Positions 56,732-64,000 of a stretch of 64,000 nucleotides of DNA are shown here, piece after piece. The position numbers and the translations under genes are program-made. The notes beneath the pieces were generated by a model. The model did not search any database and had not been told where the DNA came from. It saw only the letters and a list, made by a program, of their open reading frames with translations. This stretch comes from JAMQPK01 sp963761975. Lineage in GTDB: Bacteria > Acidobacteriota > Vicinamibacteria > Vicinamibacterales > JAMQPK01. Numbering within the stretch: position 1 is the first letter of the stretch; each line of letters begins with the position of its first letter. Where the stretch lies: contig CAVXIR010000004.1 of assembly GCA_963761975.1 (NCBI GenBank), forward strand, positions 248,001 through 312,000, given 5' to 3'.

Positions 56732-58046
56732 GATGCCTCCCCCTGTTGTGGATTCGACTCATCAGGTCGAGTCGCCTTCATCCGCCGTCCCTCGAGAGTA
56801 AGGTCCCAACCCAGTCCGCGACGACGCAGCTCTGTGTCGTATACCGATTCACTGCCGAAGCCTCTCGAAACGGTTGTGGATACGACGGTTGCCAACAGGA
56901 GCGGCAGGACGATGAGATAGTCGCCTGAAAGCTCAAAGATCATCACCGCTGCGGTCAGCGGCGCGTGGATGCTGGCGGCCGTCGCGGCGGCCATTCCGAC
57001 TAAGGCGTAGCTGCCGGCGCTTGCCGGAGATCCGATGAAATGCGACCAAGACGTGCCGAGCGCAGCACCTACAAGCAGCATGGGCGTAAAGATCCCACCG
57101 GGGACCCCCGAAGCGACCGATCCGCTTGTGGTGATCATTTTGGCGGCAAGGAGGACGACGACGGTGCTCACGATCGCGGGTTCATCGAGCATCGCATTCA
57201 GTGGTTCGTAGCCATTTCCCGCAACAGCGGGCAGCCACACCGCAATCGCGCCGACGAGCGCACCTCCAATCATCGCCCGGAACGGTTGGGGCGTCGGATG
57301 GCGATCGAACCATGCCTCGAACGAGGACAGGATTCGCTTGAAACCAACGGCAGCCACCGCTGCGGCGAAGCCGAGTGCGGCGAACGAAACCAGCTCAATG
57401 TATGACTGCGCGTCAAACACGCGCTGCCCATAGATTGGTCCGACGCCGACCATTATTCGCGTGATGCCTGTCGCAATGATGGTCGCACCCATGGCGGGCA
57501 GCAACAACTCCAGAGCGGCGATGCCGACGATCGTTTCAAGCACGAAAAGCACAGCGGCAAACGGCGTGTTATAAGCCGCAGCAAACCCTGCTGCCGCGCC
57601 AGCCGCCACCAGCACGCGCGTATGAGACAGCGACGTCACAAACCTGCGCGCAATCGCCGCACCCAGTGCACCTCCGAACTCGATCAGAGGTCCCTCGCGA
57701 CCGATCGACATCCCTCCGGCGATCGCTACCCAGGAACATGCCACTCGAGACGCTGTTGTCCGGAGAGACAGCTGAACGTTGCCGAGGGCGACGGCTTCCA
57801 TGACATTACTGACACCTTGCGTGGGCGCGGCGCGGAGACGGGCGATGAGGCCAGCAATCGACGCCGCTGCCAATGGTGCACCAAACCGCAACCACGGTTG
57901 GAGGCCAGTCATCGCATCGACACATTGTCTGCGTCATAGACAGTTCGGTACAGCACTGTCAATGACGTCCGGAACGCAACGGCGAATGTGGCGGCGCAAA
58001 CAGCTACGAGGACCACCCCCAGGAAGAAGCGCAGCCGGTCATTCAT
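56728..58046 (-). CDS. ClC-family chloride channel/transporter, frameshifted near its start
   Basis: From ATG 58046 the N-terminal helix is RLRFFLGVVLVAVCAATFAV; after YDADNV the frame slips near 57917-57925 (one base missing) and continues VDAMTGLQPWLRFGAPLAA. The selectivity motifs are GREGPLIEFGG, GGIFTPMLLVGAALG and the late Tyr in SESVYDTELRR. GREGP favours chloride over the fluoride-type ClC. About 438 residues, no CBS domains. Confidence 0.82.
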
Positions 58047-58404
58047 TTCCAGGCACCCAGCTCGCTGATCGCAGTGGTCGGTGAGGTGCGCATCGTCATC
58101 GGTTTAGCACGATAACGAGCGTAACATCGCTCGAAGGGACGTCACAGAGAGTGGTCAATGGGTCAGGCCGGCCACACTCGGGATTTCCACGTTGATCGGG
58201 CGATTAGTGGGACTTAATGCTGGTCGCGGAGTGCGGACTGCGGAACCGAACCGGAGGGGTGTGTCCGACGCTCAGTTCCGCAGCTGAGCCTTCCCAGAAG
58301 GCCCACGAGAACGGAGCGTACGGTACGGCGCGGCCGACTCCAATACCGACGACACGGTATTGTTTGGACGGCGATACCTGACACACCGACCCGAACGCCG
58401 GCAA
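58047..58404. other. No gene recognised
   Basis: About 360 bases between ClC and the antiporter fusion with only short, unrelated frames. No hairpin, repeat or promoter stands out. Confidence 0.4.
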
Positions 58405-61179
58405 CTACACCGGCGCGTCCTCGGGTCCTCGCGCGGCGTACTGCAGCGGCTTGGTCCAGAGGCTTTCGAGACCTTCGAGGATGTCGGACGCCCAGCTGAA
58501 GACATTACGACCGGCCACGATGCGTCGCATGGCGCGCATTCGAAGGGCGCGCTCCTCTGGGCTCATGTCGATCGCGCGCATGATTGCGGCCGCAAACCCG
58601 TCCACGTCGTACGGATTGATGATGAGCGCTTCGCGCAGCTCCTCCGCCGCTCCGGCCAGTGCGCTGAGTACCAGCACACCGTCTTCGTCGTCCCGCGATG
58701 CCACGAACTCCTTGGCGACGAGGTTCATGCCGTCGGCGAGCGAGCTCACGATACAGAAGTGGGCCATGCGGTACAAGGCAACGAGATCGGCCAGCGACAG
58801 CGCGGCTTTGTGGTAATAAACGGGTGCGGCGCCGCCGGCGACTGCGTGCTTTGCATTCACGTTTGCAACCTTGCGATCGATTTCTGACTCGATGGCGCCG
58901 TAGCTTTCGAGCTCAGATCGCGACGGCACGCCGATCTGGACGAACGTGAATCGTCCGCGAAGTTCCGGCCGCCGCGTCAGCACGCGATCGATCGCCTCGA
59001 GACGCTCGGGGATGCCTTTTGTGTAATCGAGTCGATCGACGCCGACGCCGACGACATTCGTGGTGGTCAGCCCGAACATCTCGCGAAGCCGCAGCTGCTC
59101 GGCATCGAAACCTGCAGCGGTCACAACGCCCTGAATGCGGTCGTAGTCCACGCCAATTGGCACCGACACGACCGTCGTGTTCCGTCCTTTGAACCGAACG
59201 CTCGCGCCGTCGGCTTCAATCTCGGCGCCGATCTCATCCTCGGTCGCGAGGATGAAATTGCGGCGATCGCGCTCGACTTGAAACGCGAGCAGATCGTTGG
59301 CGAGGAGGCCCGCGAGCAACTCGCGCCGCCACTGGCACATCAACAGACGATCGGGATTCGGCCACGGGATGTGCCAGAACATCGCGGTCCGGACGTTTGG
59401 CCGCCTGCGGCGCAGATAGAGAGCCGCCATCGCAAGGTGATAGTCCTGCAGAAACACCGGCGTATCGGACGTCGGCATTTCGGTATCGATTGCCGCCGCA
59501 AAGAGCCCGTTTACGTCCTTGTACGCGGCCCAGTCTTCGGTCCGAAACTTCGGTCGCACGTCGACCAGATGACAGAGCGGCCACAAGCCTTCATTCGCAA
59601 ATCCTCCGTAGTACGCGGCGAACTCATCGGGGGGAATCCACAACCGCCGAAGGTCGTAAGCCGGCTTACCTGGCGGCACCCGGATCTTGTCGCCGGCATC
59701 GACAGTCTGGCGATCGGCCGTACCCGCACCGTGCGCGATCCATGTGCCGCCCCGCTCTCGCATCAACGCGTCGAGCGCCACGGCCACGCCGCCGGTTGCG
59801 GTGGCGCACACGATGCGACCGTTGTCGTCGAAATTGTGAAGATAGGGCTCCCGATTCGAGACGACGAGCAGCGGCCGCGGCGCGGTCGCATCGATTTCCC
59901 CCGCCCGAACCAGACCGGTGCGGAACAATGCTGGCCCGACGAGCTCGTCGATCGCGATTAGCGCCACGAGCAGCATCTGCACCTGCGTGCCCCATGTTGG
60001 AAACTCCGTCGCAACCGCCGCCGCCAGACCGAGCGTGATGCCCGCCTGCGAGATCAGGCCGGTCCAGACGTACTCCCCTGCGCGATCTTTTACCTTCGTC
60101 GCGCGCAATCCGATGCGTACGCCGATCCAGATGAGCCCAATGCGCGCGGCAGCGAGCCCGATCGCGGCAATGCCGGAAGCGGCGAGGGTGTCGAGCCGAA
60201 GCGACGTGCCGACCGCAACGAAGAAGACGACCAGCAACGGCAATGCGCCCGATTTGATGGCGACCTTCAGCGTTTCTCCCTGGGCGACCGCAACGTTCGC
60301 GATGACGATGCCCGCAGCCATCGCCGCCAGCAGCGGTTCTACACGCTGGCTCACGCCTACCTGACTCAACAATAGCGTCACGACAAGAAGCGCCAGCGTC
60401 ACCTCCCGCCCGACGTACCTGAGGTACAGGGCGAAGAGCGCGCCGACGAGACTGCCAAAGGCGATGGCCCCGCCGATTTCCCACGCCAGCCTCACGAGCA
60501 GGTTCACGTCCTGCGGCGCGCTGTCGCCGAAGACGCCACGAGCCAATTGCATCACGAGCGAAAACAGGACGAGGATGATGAGGTCGGCGAGCACGACCAT
60601 CGCCAGTACGAAATCGCTGAGTTTTCCGCGCGACCCGGTTTCCGCGATAACCGCTGCGCTCATCGTCGGCGAGAAACTGACCACGATGACCACCAGCAGC
60701 GCAATGATCACCAGCTTCGCGGTGCCGGTGGCGGCAGGCGAAATCGGCAGCCACGGCCACGTGAGCCACGTCAACACTGCCAATCCCAACATCGCAATCC
60801 CGAGTGTGATGACGGTGGTGACTCCCGCGCCTGCTACCCGTCGCTCGAGACGCTCGATGTTGAGTGTGAGGCCTGCAATAAACGCGATGAGCGTCGTGGC
60901 GATGCCGGTGACGAGCTGAAGCTGCCTCGCCATCCCTTCAGTGATGACGTTGCCGAGGTACGGTCCAACGAGCAGGCCGAACAGTAGATAGCCCGTGAGA
61001 CGCGGCAATCGGAACCGCCGCAGAAACTCTCCCGTTACCAGGGCGACGATGAGCGTGAACCCCAGCGCCAATGCAGTGCCCCGCGCGGCTTCCGGGGCCG
61101 CGGGCCCAAGCTGGCGAATCACCACCATCGCCGCCACGATGAGGGCTACGGCCGCCAGTCGAATCACCGCACCGCTCAT
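58405..61179 (-). CDS. Fusion of a CPA2-type cation/proton antiporter with a GT20 trehalose-6-phosphate-synthase-like domain
   Basis: A protein of 924 residues in one open frame. Residues 1-~425 carry about twelve membrane helices of the CPA2 type: FRLPRLTGYLLFGLLVGPYL, AFIAGLTLNIERL, AVIAETGSRGKLSDFVLAMV with Asp199 (VLADL), LLAAMAAGIVIAN and LISQAGITLGLA. After a short linker, residues 435-924 form a complete GT20 enzyme: LLVVSNREPY, YYGGFANEGLWPLCH, LQDYHLAMAALYL, FWHIPWPNPDRLL, VDRLDYTKGIPERLE, FVQIGVPSRSE and ADGMNLVAKEFVA. These cover the glucose-6-phosphate and UDP-glucose sites. The product could be trehalose-6-phosphate or glucosylglycerol-phosphate. Its ATG overlaps the previous stop (ATGA). 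No matching phosphatase is in view. Confidence 0.88.
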   Translation of the reverse strand: MSGAVIRLAAVALIVAAMVVIRQLGPAAPEAARGTALALGFTLIVALVTGEFLRRFRLPRLTGYLLFGLLVGPYLGNVITEGMARQLQLVTGIATTLIAFIAGLTLNIERLERRVAGAGVTTVITLGIAMLGLAVLTWLTWPWLPISPAATGTAKLVIIALLVVIVVSFSPTMSAAVIAETGSRGKLSDFVLAMVVLADLIILVLFSLVMQLARGVFGDSAPQDVNLLVRLAWEIGGAIAFGSLVGALFALYLRYVGREVTLALLVVTLLLSQVGVSQRVEPLLAAMAAGIVIANVAVAQGETLKVAIKSGALPLLVVFFVAVGTSLRLDTLAASGIAAIGLAAARIGLIWIGVRIGLRATKVKDRAGEYVWTGLISQAGITLGLAAAVATEFPTWGTQVQMLLVALIAIDELVGPALFRTGLVRAGEIDATAPRPLLVVSNREPYLHNFDDNGRIVCATATGGVAVALDALMRERGGTWIAHGAGTADRQTVDAGDKIRVPPGKPAYDLRRLWIPPDEFAAYYGGFANEGLWPLCHLVDVRPKFRTEDWAAYKDVNGLFAAAIDTEMPTSDTPVFLQDYHLAMAALYLRRRRPNVRTAMFWHIPWPNPDRLLMCQWRRELLAGLLANDLLAFQVERDRRNFILATEDEIGAEIEADGASVRFKGRNTTVVSVPIGVDYDRIQGVVTAAGFDAEQLRLREMFGLTTTNVVGVGVDRLDYTKGIPERLEAIDRVLTRRPELRGRFTFVQIGVPSRSELESYGAIESEIDRKVANVNAKHAVAGGAAPVYYHKAALSLADLVALYRMAHFCIVSSLADGMNLVAKEFVASRDDEDGVLVLSALAGAAEELREALIINPYDVDGFAAAIMRAIDMSPEERALRMRAMRRIVAGRNVFSWASDILEGLESLWTKPLQYAARGPEDAPV

Positions 61180-61856
61180 CGGAACACGTCGAGCGCTACC
61201 GCAATCGCCGCCGCCCCGGCCGATACCGGAAACGGATCGACGACAGGCCGCCCTGCCGCGTGCAGCGCCGCGACGATCACGAGTACTGCCATCGCCTCGA
61301 TGGAGAAGGTGATGGATGCGCCGGCCACCAGCAGCATGACAACGACGAGCGGATGCTGGAAGTAATCGAGATGCTGCACAATGCGCGCTCTGGCGAGTTC
61401 ACCGCCTGAGCGCCACACAATCCCGGCGAGGAGTCCTGCAAACACTGCCGACAGCGAAGCGTAGGCAGCTGCCCCGCCAAGGAGTAACAGCGATCCAATG
61501 ACAAATACCTGTTGCTCGCGCTCAGAATCGGCTTGCCCGACCAGCAACCAGCCGGCGAAGGCGACGACTATCGCGACGCCGGTAATGCCAAGGGTGATGA
61601 GCCCCAGCACGATCGGAGACGAGTCTCGAACTGTAACCATGGCGATGCCGCCAAGCACCGCCAGCACGGCGGGCGTGGTTGGCCGCAGTTGTCGTGGGTG
61701 AATGTCAAGACCGATGAAGACACCCAGCATGGCGAGCGCCATAGCGATGAGAGGGTCGAGCAGCAGCAGAACCGATGATGACAGCACGTTGAGTCCGTAC
61801 GGACCCACGCCAATGCCAGCCAGCAGCAACAGCGCGGACGTGGACCACGACATCAT
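61176..61856 (-). CDS. Half-length CPA2-like membrane protein
   Basis: A protein of 226 residues with about seven helices: SALLLLAGIGVGPYGLNVLS, LIAMALAMLGVFIGLDIHPR, IVLGLITLGITGVAIVVAFA, LLLGGAAAYASLSAVFAGLL and LVVVMLLVAGASITFSIEAM. Spacing and the LGVFIGLDIHPRQ motif copy the first helices of CPA2 antiporters, but the protein ends before the ion-binding half. Translationally coupled on both sides (TAATG upstream, ATGA downstream). Perhaps a partner or regulatory subunit of the fused antiporter. Confidence 0.65.
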   Translation of the reverse strand: MMSWSTSALLLLAGIGVGPYGLNVLSSSVLLLLDPLIAMALAMLGVFIGLDIHPRQLRPTTPAVLAVLGGIAMVTVRDSSPIVLGLITLGITGVAIVVAFAGWLLVGQADSEREQQVFVIGSLLLLGGAAAYASLSAVFAGLLAGIVWRSGGELARARIVQHLDYFQHPLVVVMLLVAGASITFSIEAMAVLVIVAALHAAGRPVVDPFPVSAGAAAIAVALDVFR

Positions 61857-63085
61857 TATTTTTCGATGACGATCACGCGATGCTCGGTTCCGCGAGCGAT
61901 CGCGACCACGAGTGATCCGCCCTCGGGCAACGACGTGAATGCGCGCATCACTTCCGCGGGCGTCGGCGACGGCCGGCCGCCTGCGACCGTGATGATGTCT
62001 TCCGCCCGTATCGCGGCACGCTCGGCGCTCGACCGCGGCTGCACCGAGAGGACTTCCGATCCGACCTTGGGGATCGCCCGCAGTCTCAAGCCGAGCGACG
62101 GCTCCTGCGTTCGTTCGGCGGGCGCTGTAGGCGCAGCAGCTGTGACCTGCACCTCGCGCAACCCTTCGCCGCCGCGGACGCGCAAGGTCAGCGTGTCACC
62201 TACGTTGACGCGAGCCACACGGGCACGCCAGTGATCGGGCGTGTGCATCTCCTGACCATCGATCGCTTCGATCACTTCTGTTGCCAGGACTTTGCCTGCA
62301 GCCGCGCCCGAGGGCTCGACCGCGCTGATGACGACTCCTGTCGCGCCGCCAGTCGCCGACGCAATCTCGGGTGAGAGCGATTGTATTGCGATGCCGAGGT
62401 CGCCGGCTGCGCCGCTCCGCCGCTGCATCTGATCGATCGCACGGAAAAGACCTGCGGCCGGAACGATCGCGGTCTGGCCGCCGTGGCTCACGCTGAGGCC
62501 GGCGAGTGCGCCATCGGTCGTGAATACGAACGTCCCAGGCGCAATCGCCGTGGCCGCTGGAAACGCCCACAACTCTCCAGACCAGAGTGGACTCGATACG
62601 GGGAACAACCCGCCGATGAAGACCGGCCGCAGCGCCACGTGCTGCCCTGTCACATCGGCAGCGACGAGGTATCGCGGGTAATCGAGCAGGCGGGGCGCCC
62701 ATGGCATGAGACCGGGCATGTCGCCACTCGGATGCCGCACAATTGCGAGAGTTGTCGCGCGGTCACATGCGAGGAGCGTGTCTGCCGGTCCGGGCATCAG
62801 TGTGACGGCGGCATCGTCGCGAATACGAAGCGCGGGACCGCCTCCTGCCGACGCGGACACGGCGGCAATGATGCCAGGACGAATGTCGGCGATCACCCGG
62901 GCGAGGTCGGCATAGCTCGAAACTGGTCTCAACTGTGCGAGAACGTTCGGCACCGGCGTTGAGGTAACTGGCCGCTCCTGAAATCGAATGCGCGCCAGCA
63001 CCCACAACGCGGCCACCGCCACCACGACAGTGATCAGCAGCCGCCGTGTCTCTCGTGAAATCACTGGTTGGCCCGATATCCTCAT
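61856..63085 (-). CDS. Membrane-anchored HtrA-like protein with two PDZ domains, catalytically dead
   Basis: ATG 63085 gives 409 residues. One N-terminal helix (LLITVVVAVAALWVLARI), a trypsin-like domain at ~50-230 in which the catalytic His, Asp and GNSGG are absent (the Ser region reads TTDGALAGLSVSHGGQ), then PDZ1 (ISAVEPSGAAAGKVLATEVI) and PDZ2 (VLSVQPRSSAERAAIRAEDI). First gene of the three-gene operon with the half-antiporter and the fusion. Probably a periplasmic sensor or scaffold. Confidence 0.75.
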   Translation of the reverse strand: MRISGQPVISRETRRLLITVVVAVAALWVLARIRFQERPVTSTPVPNVLAQLRPVSSYADLARVIADIRPGIIAAVSASAGGGPALRIRDDAAVTLMPGPADTLLACDRATTLAIVRHPSGDMPGLMPWAPRLLDYPRYLVAADVTGQHVALRPVFIGGLFPVSSPLWSGELWAFPAATAIAPGTFVFTTDGALAGLSVSHGGQTAIVPAAGLFRAIDQMQRRSGAAGDLGIAIQSLSPEIASATGGATGVVISAVEPSGAAAGKVLATEVIEAIDGQEMHTPDHWRARVARVNVGDTLTLRVRGGEGLREVQVTAAAPTAPAERTQEPSLGLRLRAIPKVGSEVLSVQPRSSAERAAIRAEDIITVAGGRPSPTPAEVMRAFTSLPEGGSLVVAIARGTEHRVIVIEK

Positions 63086-63688
63086 CGCGTGCTCCTGACA
63101 CGGAGTGGGCAACGGGTGGCTGCAACCAAGATCCCCAATCCGGCGGCGGCGCTGGAACGTCAGCGGCTCTCTGCGCCGACCTCAACCTGCTGCTCGCTCT
63201 CAGCCTCACCGGCGACTCTCCACGCTTCCCGCATAAGGGCGTGCATGGCTTGACCTACAACCCATTGATTGATGGTCACTTGTCGCGTTTGGCCTCTGCG
63301 GTCGACAGGACAGGCCAACAGGAGAGGCCAGCAGGGTCCAGGAGGCCCCGGGTCGGAGGCTGCGTCTCGTCACTAAGGCGACCGAGATCGACAACCTGGC
63401 CAGTTATCCACATCGGAACCTCCCGTGCTGGGTACGAACTACAATGTCCCGTCTGGAGCGTGACCCGGCATCCCGTGCGGAAGAGATTCCCGCCAGAATG
63501 ATGGGATGGCAGAGGGGTATTACTGCAAAGCTGGAATCCGGGAGAAGGCCCGGATTCCAGCCGTACAGCCGAGAGCCGCGAGGAGCTTCTCGAACGTGTG
63601 CTCGTGAATACACTATCGCCGTGAGCGACGCTGTGCCATCGGTTGCAAACAGTATTTTGGCCGGGGAATCTGCTTACTCGAGGACCTC
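63086..63688. other. Intergenic stretch without a recognised gene
   Basis: About 600 bases. Open frames on both strands are short or unrelated to known domains. It holds one strong hairpin (63531-63560). The promoter of the PDZ/antiporter operon should lie at its left end, but no clear -35/-10 pair is seen. Confidence 0.4.
63531..63560. terminator. 12-bp perfect hairpin
   Basis: CTGGAATCCGGG-AGAAGG-CCCGGATTCCAG. It lies about 130 bases past the stop of the LuxR-type gene on the minus strand and may end its transcript. No T run follows in either direction. Confidence 0.5.
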
Positions 63689-64000
63689 TCAGGTGATCAC
63701 ACCTCGCCGCACGGCGTACAACACGAGCTCAGCGGTGCTGTGTACGTCGAGCTTCTGAAGAATATGCGCGCGATGCGTCTCCACCGTTGCCAGGCTGATC
63801 GACAGCAGATCGGCGACATCCTTGTTGCTGTGCCCTTCGGCCACCAGCTGGAAGACTTCGCGCTCGCGTTCTGAGAGCGCCTCGTAGCGATCGACGATGC
63901 CCTTTTTGGCCAAGTGCCGCAGGTAGTCGTCAAGCATCACCTTGGCGGCCGCAGGGCTGAAGAACGACTTCCCCGCCGCCACGGCGGTGACGCCACGGAT
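63689..64000 (-). CDS. LuxR/NarL-type response regulator, C-terminal part (cut by window edge)
   Basis: The frame is open to the window edge (IRGVTAVAAGKSFFSPAAAK), so the receiver domain lies outside. The helix-turn-helix is complete: ALSEREREVFQLVAEGHSNK, DVADLLSISLATVETHRAHI and LQKLDVHSTAELVLYAVRRG, the NarL/FixJ DNA-binding signature. A two-component transcription regulator; the sensor kinase is not visible. Confidence 0.9.
   Translation of the reverse strand: MRGVTAVAAGKSFFSPAAAKVMLDDYLRHLAKKGIVDRYEALSEREREVFQLVAEGHSNKDVADLLSISLATVETHRAHILQKLDVHSTAELVLYAVRRGVIT

Noticed and set aside
56728..58046. Fluoride-type ClC (ClC-F)
   Set aside because: The filter motif is GREGP with GGIFTP, as in chloride-type members; ClC-F proteins usually differ at the last position of GREG(P).
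63046..63501. 151-codon plus-strand frame before the LuxR gene
   Set aside because: It overlaps the start of the PDZ gene antisense, has low-complexity composition and shows no recognisable motif.

Overview
The window looks like a piece of a GC-rich chromosome from an Acidobacteriota-type bacterium, most likely Vicinamibacteria-like. The reasons are Oar-type TonB-dependent receptors with an N-terminal carboxypeptidase-regulatory-like domain, DUF6152/DUF6644 membrane-protein operons, several secreted amidohydrolases, and a core gene set typical of that phylum. The taxonomic call is inference from gene content, not from a marker-gene search.

Layout. Positions 1-8.2 kb hold the 5' part of rpsA, a basic-tailed DUF6335 protein, a secreted amidohydrolase, a GNAT/epimerase/DapA-like operon, a RES-Xre toxin-antitoxin pair with a palindromic operator, and cmk. 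Positions 8.3-13.1 kb are a minus-strand operon of an amidohydrolase, DUF6152, two tandem paralogous secreted proteins and two DUF6644 membrane proteins. Positions 13.2-20.7 kb carry a metallo-beta-lactamase-fold hydrolase, a TonB-dependent receptor, a c-type cytochrome, an alpha/beta hydrolase and an SGNH hydrolase. A decayed IS701-family element with a TTAG target duplication sits at 20731-22149. Positions 22.2-44.6 kb are mostly housekeeping: rluB-like, scpA/scpB, trpS, a site-2 protease, uvrC, panE-like, ku, tdk, efp, htrA, mpg, uvrA, cysD/cysNC and rtcB. A tRNA-Thr(CGU) lies at 44724-44799.

Downstream of that tRNA the character changes. From 44.9 to 52.4 kb there is a field of broken genes (racemase, nhaA, haloacid dehalogenase, TonB receptor, ABC ATPase, TauE/SafE) around an intact fluoride module: a fluoride riboswitch, crcB and DUF190. 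From 52.5 to 63.1 kb come a second TonB receptor, a ClC channel and a three-gene translationally coupled operon. The third gene of that operon fuses a CPA2-type monovalent cation/proton antiporter to a GT20 trehalose-6-phosphate-synthase-like domain. Together with nhaA, a second Na+/H+ antiporter and ClC, the right third is strongly biased to ion and osmotic homeostasis.

Two window-wide patterns stand out. First, about nineteen intergenic (and two intragenic, in-frame) blocks are built from short degenerate word repeats, often followed by their own reverse complement. All lie left of the tRNA-Thr. Second, many otherwise full-length genes carry a single frame disruption, and five of these are an extra C at the same hexamer, GTACCG. 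That points to a systematic sequencing/base-calling artefact or a real mutational hotspot, so the frameshifted genes are described at full length with the break marked.
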